Source of the DNA: Ureibacillus xyleni | GTDB taxonomy: Bacteria; Bacillota; Bacilli; Bacillales_A; Planococcaceae | Length of the DNA stretch: 64,000 bases | Assembly (NCBI RefSeq): GCF_900217795.1 | Contig: NZ_OBMQ01000009.1 | Location: forward strand, 1-64,000 | Direction of reading: 5' to 3' | Part shown: positions 53,652-62,748 of the stretch, piece by piece | How the letters are laid out: every line of letters begins with the position of its first letter | Numbering within the stretch: position 1 is the stretch's first letter | Position numbers and translations under genes: made by a program | Notes under the pieces: model-generated | Databases searched by the model: none | Told to the model about the DNA's origin: nothing | Seen by the model: only the letters and a program-made list of their open reading frames with translations

Positions 53652-54656
53652 ATGCTGTTTTATAACATTAAGGGGAAAATAACGGGTTTAATTATTTGCA
53701 TACTATTCCTTCTTTTATTCAATTTTTTAAGTATTGTGCTGGGGTATACAGATATTTCAATTCAATTAGCTATCGATGCATTTAGAAATTTCAATGGTAC
53801 AAATGAACATATTATTATTCATGATGTACGCTTACCGAGAGCATTAATTGCAACTACTGTAGGTGCAAGTCTTGGTATAGCTGGTGCTTTACTACAAGCA
53901 TTAACAAGAAACCCATTAGCATCACCAGATATTCTTGGATTTAATGCGGGTGCTAGTTTTGCAATTGTAGTCGCTCTTATGTTATTTTCTGTAACTTCAT
54001 TACAGGTAACTACTTGGATTGCTTTTTTTGGAGCGGCAATCGCAGGTGTCATAGTCTATTTTTTAGGATCAATCGGTCGTGACGGAATGACACCAATAAA
54101 AATGACATTGGCAGGAGCTGCAATAGCTGCTCTTTTTGGATCATTAACTCAAGGATTGCTCGTTATGGATGAATCAGCATTAGACCAGGTATTATTTTGG
54201 ATGTCCGGGTCTGTACAAGGGAGAAAGTTAGAATTACTTTTATCTGTTTTACCATATCTAGTAATAGGTATTTTCATAGCATTATTTATCTCAAATCAAA
54301 TAAATGTCTTAACAATGGGAGAAGACGTTGCAAAAGGATTAGGTCAAAGAACAGCATTTGTCAAACTAGTTACTGGAATCTCCATAATTCTACTTGCAGG
54401 TGGTTCAGTGGCTATTGCAGGACCAATTGGTTTTATAGGAATTATCGTGCCTCATTTTGTGAAATCTTTTGTAGGAAATGATTATAGATGGATTATTCCT
54501 TACTGTGGAATAGTAGGTGGGATATTTCTTCTAATTGCTGATATAGGTGCACGTTATATTTTAATGCCACAAGAGGTACCAGTTGGAATAATGACAGCAA
54601 TTGTAGGCGCACCATTTTTTATATATATAGCACGTAAAGGAAGAAAAGTAGCATGA
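53652..54656 (+). CDS. Iron-siderophore ABC permease 1 (FecCD family)
   Basis: 334 residues, about nine to ten membrane helices. FecCD signatures are visible: HDVRLPRALIATTVGASLGI, LTRNPLASPDILGFNAGA, and PIGFIGIIVPHFVKSFVG (ATPase coupling loop). It forms a heterodimer with the next gene. GGGAG precedes the start. Its last bases overlap the next ATG (ATGA). Confidence 0.93.
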   Translation: MLFYNIKGKITGLIICILFLLLFNFLSIVLGYTDISIQLAIDAFRNFNGTNEHIIIHDVRLPRALIATTVGASLGIAGALLQALTRNPLASPDILGFNAGASFAIVVALMLFSVTSLQVTTWIAFFGAAIAGVIVYFLGSIGRDGMTPIKMTLAGAAIAALFGSLTQGLLVMDESALDQVLFWMSGSVQGRKLELLLSVLPYLVIGIFIALFISNQINVLTMGEDVAKGLGQRTAFVKLVTGISIILLAGGSVAIAGPIGFIGIIVPHFVKSFVGNDYRWIIPYCGIVGGIFLLIADIGARYILMPQEVPVGIMTAIVGAPFFIYIARKGRKVA

Positions 54657-55708
54657 GAAAATACATATCAGTTAGAGCTTTTCATGAAAAATTCTCTTTT
54701 TTAATTGATCGTAAAGCATTTAAATTAATCATCTTTTTCCTCCTTTTTCTTGGGCTTGTATTTCTTCTAAGTGCAGGAATGGGAGAGCAAATTTTTACAC
54801 CATGGAAAGTCATACAAATATTATTAGGAAACGGGAATGCATTTGAAATGATGATTGTTCAATCATTTCGTTTACCACGAATAGTTATATCTATTTTAGT
54901 AGGGATAAGTCTTGCGGTAGCAGGAGCAATTCTTCAATCCATCCTACGAAATCCTTTAGCTTCACCTGATGTTACGGGGATAACTGGAGGGGCATCTGTT
55001 GCGGTCGTTTTGTTTTTAGCATTATTTAGTAATGAAAGTAATGTATTAACTGTGAGTATTCATTGGATGCCATTAGCTTCGTTTTTTGGTGCAGCAATAA
55101 TGGGTTTTTTATTATATATTCTGGCATGGAAAAATGGATTATCACCATTTCGACTAGTCTTAATAGGGATTGGTTTGTGGGCTTTAACGAAGGCATTAAC
55201 TAATTTATTTATGATTCTAGGCCCTATTCATCGAGCAAGTCAGGCAAATGTTTGGATAACTGGATCTGTTTATGGAGCTAATTGGAGTAATGTTCAAATT
55301 TTGTTCCCTATTACAATTGTTTTATTCCTTATTGCGGTAATCATGACTCGTCATTTAAATATACAGGAATTAGGAGAGGATATTGCATTAGGCGTTGGGT
55401 TAAAGATGGAAAAGCAGCGGCTAGGTCTACTGCTCCTTAGTACAGCGCTAATTGGAAGTGCTGTCGCTTTTGCTGGAGGTATTGGTTTTGTAGGTTTAAT
55501 GGCACCACATATCGCTAGAAAGCTAGTTGGTTCATCATTTGGAAATTTGTTACCTCTTTCTGCGATTATAGGAGGTATCTTAGTTTTAATTGCTGATACA
55601 ATTGGACGAACTCTCTTTTTACCAATAGAAGTTCCTGCTGGCGTATTTACTGCTGCTGTTGGAGCGCCTTATTTTATTTATCTTTTATATAGAAATCGAA
55701 ATGTTTAA
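54653..55708 (+). CDS. Iron-siderophore ABC permease 2 (FecCD family)
   Basis: 351 residues, same family and topology: FRLPRIVISILVGISLAVAG, ILRNPLASPDVTGITGGASV, GGIGFVGLMAPHIARKLVG. It overlaps the first permease by 4 bp, so they are translationally coupled. It carries a 35-residue N-terminal extension before the first helix. Confidence 0.93.
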   Translation: MRKYISVRAFHEKFSFLIDRKAFKLIIFFLLFLGLVFLLSAGMGEQIFTPWKVIQILLGNGNAFEMMIVQSFRLPRIVISILVGISLAVAGAILQSILRNPLASPDVTGITGGASVAVVLFLALFSNESNVLTVSIHWMPLASFFGAAIMGFLLYILAWKNGLSPFRLVLIGIGLWALTKALTNLFMILGPIHRASQANVWITGSVYGANWSNVQILFPITIVLFLIAVIMTRHLNIQELGEDIALGVGLKMEKQRLGLLLLSTALIGSAVAFAGGIGFVGLMAPHIARKLVGSSFGNLLPLSAIIGGILVLIADTIGRTLFLPIEVPAGVFTAAVGAPYFIYLLYRNRNV

Positions 55709-55722
55709 AAGGGGTAACTGTT

Positions 55723-56553
55723 ATGACTATTATAGAAACGAAAAATCTTACCTTAACTTATGGAGAGAATATTATTTTAGACCAATTAAACCTTACAATT
55801 CCAACTGGTGAAATTACAGTTTTGATAGGTAGTAACGGTTGTGGTAAATCAACTCTACTTCGCTCAATGGCACGGTTATTAAAACCACAAAGCGGTTCGA
55901 TATTATTAGATGGAGAAATGATGTTGAAGCTGTCTACTAAAGAAGTAGCGAAAAAGTTAGCTATTTTACCACAAGGACCTGTATCTCCAGAAGGTTTAAC
56001 AGTAATGCAATTAGTAAAACAAGGACGTTTTCCATATCAAAAATGGTACCAACAATGGTCTTCAAAAGATGAAGAAATCGTTCATCATGCGCTACAATCT
56101 ACTGGTATGATGGAATTTTCAAATCGATTAGTTGATTCATTATCTGGGGGTCAGAAACAAAGAGCTTGGATTGCTATGACACTTGCACAGGATACAGATA
56201 CTATTCTATTAGATGAGCCAACCACTTATCTGGATTTAACTCATCAAATAGAAGTTTTGGATCTTTTATTTGAACTAAATGAAAAAGAAAAGCGCACAGT
56301 AATTATGGTTCTACATGATTTGAATTTAGCATGTCGTTATGCACATCATGTGATTGCAGTTAAGGATAAAGCTATTTTTGCACAAGGAAAACCAGAAGAG
56401 ATTGTTAACCGGGAGTTAGTGAGAAATGTATTTAATCTAGAATGTGAAGTTGTAGCAGACCCTGTTTTTGGAACTCCGATGTGTGTCCCATATGGAAGGG
56501 GAAGATTTATTAAAGAGGTGAAATTACATGATCAATACGTTTGCACCTCATGA
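55723..56553 (+). CDS. Iron-siderophore ABC ATPase (FepC/YusV type)
   Basis: 276 residues. Walker A GSNGCGKST, Q-loop LPQGP, signature LSGGQKQRAWIAMTLAQ, Walker B ILLDEPTTYLDL, switch His in MVLHDLNLACRYAHH, all typical of siderophore/B12 importers. It is 14 bp after permease 2 and its 3' end overlaps the next gene by 26 bp. Confidence 0.93.
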   Translation: MTIIETKNLTLTYGENIILDQLNLTIPTGEITVLIGSNGCGKSTLLRSMARLLKPQSGSILLDGEMMLKLSTKEVAKKLAILPQGPVSPEGLTVMQLVKQGRFPYQKWYQQWSSKDEEIVHHALQSTGMMEFSNRLVDSLSGGQKQRAWIAMTLAQDTDTILLDEPTTYLDLTHQIEVLDLLFELNEKEKRTVIMVLHDLNLACRYAHHVIAVKDKAIFAQGKPEEIVNRELVRNVFNLECEVVADPVFGTPMCVPYGRGRFIKEVKLHDQYVCTS

Positions 56554-57301
56554 AATAAATGTACTAGAAAATAATTACCGGTTAACTTTTGAAAAGAATT
56601 GCTCATATTTATCTATTCAAGCAATAGATTTAGTAAACGATGAACAACTTAAAATGTTTTTAACATCTATAAAAGAAAAAACAAAGTCAGCCAACTTAGG
56701 AGTAGCTGCCTCTCTATTTGTAAAAAGATATAGCTTTGGGGTACTAATTGTACTTTATACAATGAGTGTGCTAAATAAACGAATTAACTATTTAATGGAT
56801 AATGTTTCAATACAAACGCTAGATGAAAATGATAAATTATGGCTTCCAAGGATAAATTTTAACGAGATGAATTTAAGTTCAGCACCTCGAGGAGATAGAT
56901 TAAATTGGGTTAGTGAAATTCTAAAAGAAATATTTTCAAATCATATAGATGTGTTGTTTAATCATTTAAATAAAGTAACGAAGCTATCAAAGAAAATAAT
57001 GTGGGAAAACCTTTATACCTATATTGTTTGGATGTATAAAAATATTTTGCAGGGCACCTATTGTTGCAATAATACTCAAAATATTAAATACGATTTTGAA
57101 ATGATAATGATGGGGAAAGGCGAATTATTTGGAGATTATGAAGAAAGCCCATTTATAAAGTTTCATAGTTCCATGGAATGTTCTAGTATACTAGAAGGTA
57201 CTCAATTTCGAAAAACTTGCTGTTTATCTTACTTAACTGAGAGCAAGGGACTTTTTTGCAAAAATTGTCCTATTAAAAGGAAACAAAAAAATAAAAATTA
57301 G
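56528..57301 (+). CDS. FhuF-like ferric-siderophore reductase
   Basis: 257 residues. The C-terminal cysteine pattern Cys-Cys-x10-Cys-x2-Cys (RKTCCLSYLTESKGLFCKNC) is that of FhuF-type [2Fe-2S] ferric siderophore reductases. Such enzymes reduce the ferric complex in the cytoplasm to release iron. It begins 26 bp inside the ATPase gene, with GAGGTG upstream, and is the last gene of the Fur-controlled operon. The N-terminal part is divergent, which is normal for this family. Confidence 0.8.
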   Translation: MINTFAPHEINVLENNYRLTFEKNCSYLSIQAIDLVNDEQLKMFLTSIKEKTKSANLGVAASLFVKRYSFGVLIVLYTMSVLNKRINYLMDNVSIQTLDENDKLWLPRINFNEMNLSSAPRGDRLNWVSEILKEIFSNHIDVLFNHLNKVTKLSKKIMWENLYTYIVWMYKNILQGTYCCNNTQNIKYDFEMIMMGKGELFGDYEESPFIKFHSSMECSSILEGTQFRKTCCLSYLTESKGLFCKNCPIKRKQKNKN

Positions 57302-57305
57302 TATT

Positions 57306-57346
57306 GTAAAAAAACTGCAACCTATAATTAGGGTGCAGTTTATTAA
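57306..57346. terminator. Bidirectional terminator
   Basis: AACTGCAACC (57313-57322) pairs with GGGTGCAGTT (57331-57340), with A and T runs on both sides. It serves the iron operon and the converging ddh gene. Confidence 0.75.
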
Positions 57347-57358
57347 TTTAAGGTTAAA

Positions 57359-58336
57359 TTATAAATAATCTCTTCTTAATTCCTCAGCTGTGCGCGGAGA
57401 AATATAACTTGGTGCTACATCAAATACAGATTTTGCTCCGAATTGATTTTCTTTATTTAATCTGAAAGCTGCGCGAGCATAAGCAACTAAAACACTTGCC
57501 GTAAATTCTGGGTTACTGTCTAATTTTAATGAGAACTCGAAAATTTGTTTATTACCATCACCAGTATTTCCTCCACGAATAACGAATCCGCCATGTGGAG
57601 CTTTTGAATGGTCGCGTTGTAATTCTTCTTCTGAGATGAAGTTTACTTCTGTGTTATAGTCAGCAAAATAGTTTGGCATCGTTTTAATTTCGTTTTCGAT
57701 TTTTGCAAGATCAGCGCCTTCTTCAGCCACAACGTAACATACGCGGCTATGTTTTTCAGCAGTTGAAAGTTCAGGGTTAGAGCCACTACGAACTTTATCC
57801 ATTGCTTCGTCTGAAGGAATTGTATATTGAACACCATTTTTTACGCCTTCTACTCGACGAATTGCATCAGAGTGACCTTGGCTTAATCCTTTACCCCAGA
57901 ATGTATAGTTTTCTCCAACTGGTAAAATCGCGTCAGCCATTACACGGTTAATTGAAAATAGGCCTGGATCCCAACCTACAGAAATAATTGCAGTTTTATT
58001 ATTTGTTAATGCTGCTTCATTTACTGAAGCAAAAAATTCAGGAATTTTAGCATGTGTATCGAAACTATCAACAGTGTTGAACATCTTTGCAAAGTGTGGA
58101 GCTTGTTCAGGTAAGTCTGTCGCAGAACCACCGCATAGAATCATAACATCAATGTCGTTTTGATAATTTGGTGCATCATCGATATGTAATGTTTTTACGC
58201 CATCAATTTGAAGTGTTTGTGGGTCACGTCTAGTAAAAACCGCTACTAATTCCATGTCAGGAGACACTTTAATAGCTTCTATTGTACCTTTTCCAAGATT
58301 TCCGTAACCAACGATTCCTATTCTAATATTACTCAT
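57359..58336 (-). CDS. ddh: meso-diaminopimelate D-dehydrogenase
   Basis: 325 residues, full length. It interconverts meso-2,6-diaminopimelate and L-2-amino-6-oxopimelate with NADP(H), a one-step route to the lysine/peptidoglycan precursor. NADP-binding N-terminus GIVGYGNLGKGTIEAI; substrate region CGGSATDLPEQ, SVGWDPGLFSINRV, WGKGLSQGHSDAIRRVEGVK and HGGFVIRGGNTGD match the well-studied Lysinibacillus/Corynebacterium enzymes. AAGGAG precedes the ATG. Single gene. Confidence 0.95.
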   Translation of the reverse strand: MSNIRIGIVGYGNLGKGTIEAIKVSPDMELVAVFTRRDPQTLQIDGVKTLHIDDAPNYQNDIDVMILCGGSATDLPEQAPHFAKMFNTVDSFDTHAKIPEFFASVNEAALTNNKTAIISVGWDPGLFSINRVMADAILPVGENYTFWGKGLSQGHSDAIRRVEGVKNGVQYTIPSDEAMDKVRSGSNPELSTAEKHSRVCYVVAEEGADLAKIENEIKTMPNYFADYNTEVNFISEEELQRDHSKAPHGGFVIRGGNTGDGNKQIFEFSLKLDSNPEFTASVLVAYARAAFRLNKENQFGAKSVFDVAPSYISPRTAEELRRDYL

Positions 58337-58538
58337 AACCTAGCTCCTTTTAAAAAATAATTTACACTATTATTACATGGAAGTGTTAATAGCATTTCTA
58401 AGATATTCTTCATTATAAATCCATTAGAAGTATTTGTGAATAATAGATTTTCCTGTACTGAATTGGAGTTATTGTATACCAATTACAAGTTACATATTGA
58501 TGTTAACATAAAAAGCTTGCACATAACGCGAACAAACC

Positions 58539-59309
58539 TTAATTAGGAACTTTCTTGTAAAAACGAATCGTCATAATGACTACTATGAACATTATTGCAG
58601 ATAGAATAGTAGAAAACCATTGTACCCATACAGAAGGTGCTGTTCCTTCTTCAATTAAAAGTATTCCATCACCAATGTTTCCAGATACTCCATAAAACAG
58701 CCCATAAATTGTATTTAAGCCAAAGTGAATTCCTGTATTTGCCCAGATTGAATTTGTTTTATAGAAGGCATAAGTGAGACTAAGCCCTAATACTATGGAA
58801 AAGATTGTGTTTTGAAGGCTAAATCCTGCATACCAAACATCATCAAAGGCATATAACAAAATGGCAATGGAAAAGACAGCTGGAATAGGAATGCGATCTT
58901 TAAAGTGGTAAAACACAAGTCCCCTTGTAATCATGTCATTTATTAGGGAGCCAGTACTGAAACCAAATAAAATAATGAGAAAAGTGAAGATGCTTTCCTC
59001 AATGGATTTTACCCCTAAGAATTCAAGTTTTCCTAGAAAAAAATACATTCCAAATAATATAACCCAAAACGTTGCCCCTGTAGCAAATCCATATGTTAGG
59101 TTACGAATCGATCCCTTAAAAAAAACAACACCATAACTAGTTAATCCATCCCCATTGAAAATTTTAGCCACTCCAAGTGCAATGAGGAAAAAGGACAAGA
59201 TATGAAAAAATCTAACCAGATCATTCATTGGGAAAAGGGTTGGCAGAAGATTAAAGTAAAGGCTTAAAATTAAAAATTTCATTAAAAAGTAAAAAACGTT
59301 TTTTTGCAT
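58539..59309 (-). CDS. CPBP-type intramembrane protease homologue, active site altered
   Basis: 256 residues, about seven to eight membrane helices, in the pattern of CAAX-protease/bacteriocin-processing (CPBP, Abi) proteins. Motif 1 normally EExxxR reads LINDMITRGLVFYHF, with both glutamates replaced. Motif 2 normally FxxxH reads YAFDDVWYAGF. Motif 3 is kept as IHFGLNTIYGL. Loss of the Glu pair and the second-motif His suggests no protease activity, perhaps a binding or immunity role. The start codon has only a weak GGGA site. Assignment is by pattern and is moderately sure. Confidence 0.65.
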   Translation of the reverse strand: MQKNVFYFLMKFLILSLYFNLLPTLFPMNDLVRFFHILSFFLIALGVAKIFNGDGLTSYGVVFFKGSIRNLTYGFATGATFWVILFGMYFFLGKLEFLGVKSIEESIFTFLIILFGFSTGSLINDMITRGLVFYHFKDRIPIPAVFSIAILLYAFDDVWYAGFSLQNTIFSIVLGLSLTYAFYKTNSIWANTGIHFGLNTIYGLFYGVSGNIGDGILLIEEGTAPSVWVQWFSTILSAIMFIVVIMTIRFYKKVPN

Positions 59310-59469
59310 TCAACATTCCCTTTTTCTTTTAGAGTAATAACATAACAACATTCGACAAATAGTGGAAATTCCCTTTTAAAATTATTTTATAAATTTTGTC
59401 ACCTTTTCCATTTTATCGCCGTCTAATGAATGATTTGAATTTCACAGACAAATTAGGAGGATTCATTAA

Positions 59470-60864
59470 TTGAATAAGTTTAATAAATTGTTAGTTATAT
59501 CTGCAATTACAGGAAGTCTTTTGTTTACGAGCAGTTTGGCTTCTGCTGCGTCTTTTAAAGATTTAGGGAATGATTATTGGGCACAGCATGAAATTGAATA
59601 TTTAGTAGATCAACAAATAATTAAAGGATATCCGGATGGTACTTTTCTTCCAGGAAAATCGATAACAAAGGCTCAAGCAGCAGTTATGTTAGTGAGAGCA
59701 CTTAATTTAAGTACAAAAAACTCTAAAATAACATTTAAAGACGTCCCAAAATCCCATTCATCATATAAAGAAATAGCAGCCGTTGTGGAAGCGGGAATAT
59801 TTCCAACAAGCAAAGAATTTAAACCAAATGCGCCAATGACTAGAGAATTAATGGCGGAAGTACTTGTGAATGCCTTTAAATTAGAAGGGGCAGGAACAAA
59901 GGAATTTAAAGATGTTCCAAAAACGTCAAAGAGTTACAAAGCTATATCGATCTTAGCTGAAAATGACATTACAACAGGTTCAGCAGACGGTACATTTAAG
60001 CCTGCTGCAAAAGTGACAAGAGACCAATTTTCAGTTTTCATGGCGCGTGCGTTAAATCCTGATTTTTTACCGAATCAATATAATATTCCAATGAACGTAA
60101 ATCCAGTTAGTAAATTATTTGATTATGTTTTGAAAAATCCGGAAGGCGTACCAAGTTTGCTTGACTTAAAAGTAAACATAGATTTTCTAAGTTTAAGTAA
60201 GGCCATTAAAGAAATTGAATTAGTCGAAATGAAAGAAGTTGCTCGCTTAAAAGGTGTTACTGAGTTTTCCGTAAAGTTAAACGTTTCGCTAAATGATGTG
60301 AAGCAAGATTTCCTTAAAGAAGGGGAAAATAAGCTGTTCTTCTTAGTTTCTAAGAAGGGGTATATGGACTTTAAAATTGTTTCTGTTGGGAAAACCCCAC
60401 ATCTAAAAGAAGATGATTCTGTTGTTACTTCCAAAGAGGCAATTGCACTCATTTCTGGAGCAAATAAAGCTTATTGGTATGCTGTATCTGGTGGAGAAGG
60501 TCCAAGAGAGCTAGAAACCTTTATGAAAGGGGATTTAGAGTACCGCTACATGGGCGAAACGTTAGATTCAGAAGAAAAACTATTAAACTACTTAGGAACA
60601 TGGTATTCACCAGAACAAACAGCTAAATTATTTAAAGAACTCGGTTTCATTACCCATAATGGGAAATTAGCTCAACCAAATGCAGATGGTGGAAGTCTTT
60701 TAAATTGGGAGAAAGCAACAGCAAAACTAATTAAGAGCTCAACAAAATCAAAAACATTTGAAGTAAAAGTACCAATAGCTGATTTTGGGGAATATGAAAC
60801 AAACCAAGTAGACCTGCGCTTTGTAGAAGGGATAGGATGGCGAGTTAATAAGTTGGCTCGATAA
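59470..60864 (+). CDS. SLH-domain cell-surface protein
   Basis: 464 residues. Signal peptide (KLLVISAITGSLLFTSSLAS), then three S-layer homology domains: about 27-75 (YPDGTFLPGKSITKAQAAVM), 85-140 (FKPNAPMTRELMAEVLVNAF) and 148-200 (GSADGTFKPAAKVTRDQFSV). These anchor the protein to pyruvylated wall polymers. The C-terminal 250 residues are of unknown fold and end DLRFVEGIGWRVNKLAR. Start TTG 59470 has AGGAGG 8 bp upstream. A good terminator follows. Confidence 0.88.
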   Translation: MNKFNKLLVISAITGSLLFTSSLASAASFKDLGNDYWAQHEIEYLVDQQIIKGYPDGTFLPGKSITKAQAAVMLVRALNLSTKNSKITFKDVPKSHSSYKEIAAVVEAGIFPTSKEFKPNAPMTRELMAEVLVNAFKLEGAGTKEFKDVPKTSKSYKAISILAENDITTGSADGTFKPAAKVTRDQFSVFMARALNPDFLPNQYNIPMNVNPVSKLFDYVLKNPEGVPSLLDLKVNIDFLSLSKAIKEIELVEMKEVARLKGVTEFSVKLNVSLNDVKQDFLKEGENKLFFLVSKKGYMDFKIVSVGKTPHLKEDDSVVTSKEAIALISGANKAYWYAVSGGEGPRELETFMKGDLEYRYMGETLDSEEKLLNYLGTWYSPEQTAKLFKELGFITHNGKLAQPNADGGSLLNWEKATAKLIKSSTKSKTFEVKVPIADFGEYETNQVDLRFVEGIGWRVNKLAR

Positions 60865-60870
60865 ACAATA

Positions 60871-60903
60871 AAGTGCTTCTATTATTTTAGTAGAAGCACT
60901 TCA
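60871..60903 (+). terminator. Terminator of the SLH gene
   Basis: AAGTGCTTCTA (60871-60881) pairs with TAGAAGCACTT (60891-60901). Confidence 0.75.
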
Positions 60904-60931
60904 TACATACTGAGTAAAGGGAAGGGCTAAT

Positions 60932-61636
60932 ATGAGAAAAGGAAATAAAGATGTATCTTCCTCCTTAGACAAAGGGGAGGATGAATTTTCAGAATTAAAA
61001 AACAAAGGGAAATGGCGATGGTTCCATATGATTCTAGCATTCGGAATAATAATCGTAAGTGCTGCACTATGTAGTTTTTCTTCCCCTACAATGGCCGATA
61101 TGTTTACAAAAATTCCAGGACTTAGTTTCATGTACTCAGGTACGTATGAAGATGTTCCGAGGAATCATTTTATACCTTCTACATTAAATTTTGGGACAAT
61201 TGCTTATGGAGAAAATGGTCCGTTTAATAAAGAAGTGCAAGATCTAGTTTTTTTTGAAGGATATACGGCCGAGCTTGAAAAATTTGTGGGCTTTCCGGTA
61301 CCTCAACTAGGCACGACCGTAAATAATATACGAGTGAATAAGTATGATGAAGGGGAGTTTCTAATTAAAGCTTTTGCACCTTATGAAAATGGTGCAGCAT
61401 TTCTATCGATAGTAACAAACCCAATTAGTACCCCAACTATTACAGGAACAAAAAAAGATTCTGTCAAAATTAATAACTCGAAAGCAAATGTTTATACATA
61501 CCAAATATCAAAAAATGTAAGCGAAGAAACTTATATCATTTGGGAACATGACAAACTTCTTTTCGTTTTAGCATCAAGTGGCATTCCATTTGATCAATTA
61601 ATAAAACTGGCTAAAAAAATAGATCAACAATGTTAA
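60932..61636 (+). CDS. Membrane-anchored extracellular protein of unknown function
   Basis: 234 residues. The cytoplasmic N-terminus (1-28) is charged, one membrane helix follows (MILAFGIIIVSAALCSF), and then a 180-residue outer domain. The end (NNSKANVYTYQISKNVSEET, then DKLLFVLASSGIPFDQLIKL) resembles the DUF4367-type domains of anti-sigma or sporulation lipoproteins. It may be co-expressed with the SLH gene by read-through; otherwise it is a single gene. GGGAAGGG precedes the ATG. Confidence 0.65.
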   Translation: MRKGNKDVSSSLDKGEDEFSELKNKGKWRWFHMILAFGIIIVSAALCSFSSPTMADMFTKIPGLSFMYSGTYEDVPRNHFIPSTLNFGTIAYGENGPFNKEVQDLVFFEGYTAELEKFVGFPVPQLGTTVNNIRVNKYDEGEFLIKAFAPYENGAAFLSIVTNPISTPTITGTKKDSVKINNSKANVYTYQISKNVSEETYIIWEHDKLLFVLASSGIPFDQLIKLAKKIDQQC

Positions 61637-61663
61637 TAACAGCTACCAACTGTTTTCTAATAA

Positions 61664-61702
61664 AAAAACGCAAGAATGCTCTTAACATCCTTGCGTTTTG
61701 CA
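61664..61702. terminator. Bidirectional terminator
   Basis: AAAACGCAAG (61665-61674) pairs with CTTGCGTTTT (61690-61699), between converging genes. Confidence 0.75.
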
Positions 61703-61704
61703 AT

Positions 61705-62583
61705 TTATGATCGATTCGTAAGTATAACCCCGCTAATTACCGCTAATCCGCCAATCACTTGGGGAACTTGAAGCTGTTCCCCTATAAAAATTGTAGCGAA
61801 TATAGTAGCAAACACAGGAATGAAGTTTAAGAAAATACTTGCACGGTTTGCTCCTATTTTTACTACGCCTGTATTCCAACTCAAGAAAGCGACAATAGAG
61901 GCAAAAACCCCAACATAAAAAATGGCACCGATTGTTTTGGGAGACCAAATAATCGCATGATCCAAAGTTACGAGTTCGTAAACAGTAAAAGGTAACAGCA
62001 TAATCGCCCCAACAGCAATTGTTACTAAAAATGTGGAGAATCCAGGAAGCCTGTTTGAATATTGTTTTACAAGCAATGAGTAAATACTCCAACAAAGCAC
62101 AGCTACTAATATAATTAAATCTCCTTTATTAAAAGAGAAACTTATAATATTCGAAAGTTTTCCACCTGATAAAATAAATAGTACGCCGATGATTGATATA
62201 AGCGTGCCAACCATTTGATTTTTTGTAACTCGAATTTTTAAAGCAAAAAAAGATAATATGTAAATGAAAATGGGTGTTAACGAATTCATTAATGATGCAT
62301 TGATTGAAGTTGTTGAATATACCCCAATATAAACAAGTGTATTAAATGCTGCTACTCCTGTTAAAGAAAGAATGAGTACAATTTTCCAGTTATCTTTAAT
62401 TTTGGGCCAATCGACTTTTAGTTTTTTATAAGCGATAGGGAAGAAAAGAATGAAGGCTACGCACCATCTTAAAAAGGCAAGGGTGATTGGTGGAATTTCC
62501 CCAGTAACTGCACGGCCGATAACAAAATTTCCTCCCCAAAGAAGTGTTGCTAAAATTAATAATAGATGTGGTGGAAATTTCAT
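61705..62583 (-). CDS. EamA family (DMT) transporter
   Basis: 292 residues, ten membrane helices in two EamA repeats. Signature LLWGGNFVIGRAVTGEIPPI at the start of repeat 1 and LAVLCWSIYSLLVKQYSNRL at repeat 2. It is a drug/metabolite exporter-type permease of unknown substrate. AAGGAG precedes the ATG by 8 bp. Single gene. Confidence 0.88.
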   Translation of the reverse strand: MKFPPHLLLILATLLWGGNFVIGRAVTGEIPPITLAFLRWCVAFILFFPIAYKKLKVDWPKIKDNWKIVLILSLTGVAAFNTLVYIGVYSTTSINASLMNSLTPIFIYILSFFALKIRVTKNQMVGTLISIIGVLFILSGGKLSNIISFSFNKGDLIILVAVLCWSIYSLLVKQYSNRLPGFSTFLVTIAVGAIMLLPFTVYELVTLDHAIIWSPKTIGAIFYVGVFASIVAFLSWNTGVVKIGANRASIFLNFIPVFATIFATIFIGEQLQVPQVIGGLAVISGVILTNRS

Positions 62584-62748
62584 TGTATATACTCCTTATT
62601 GTCTAGGTTTCCCGTTTGAGTTGCTTGATAACCCGAAACCCATAATATGTCCATTATATCTATATAGTAATTGCTAGTTCAACTTAATATTCAGATTTTG
62701 GTAACCAATTATGATACAATCTTTTTAGGATATTGGAGGGAACAACTT

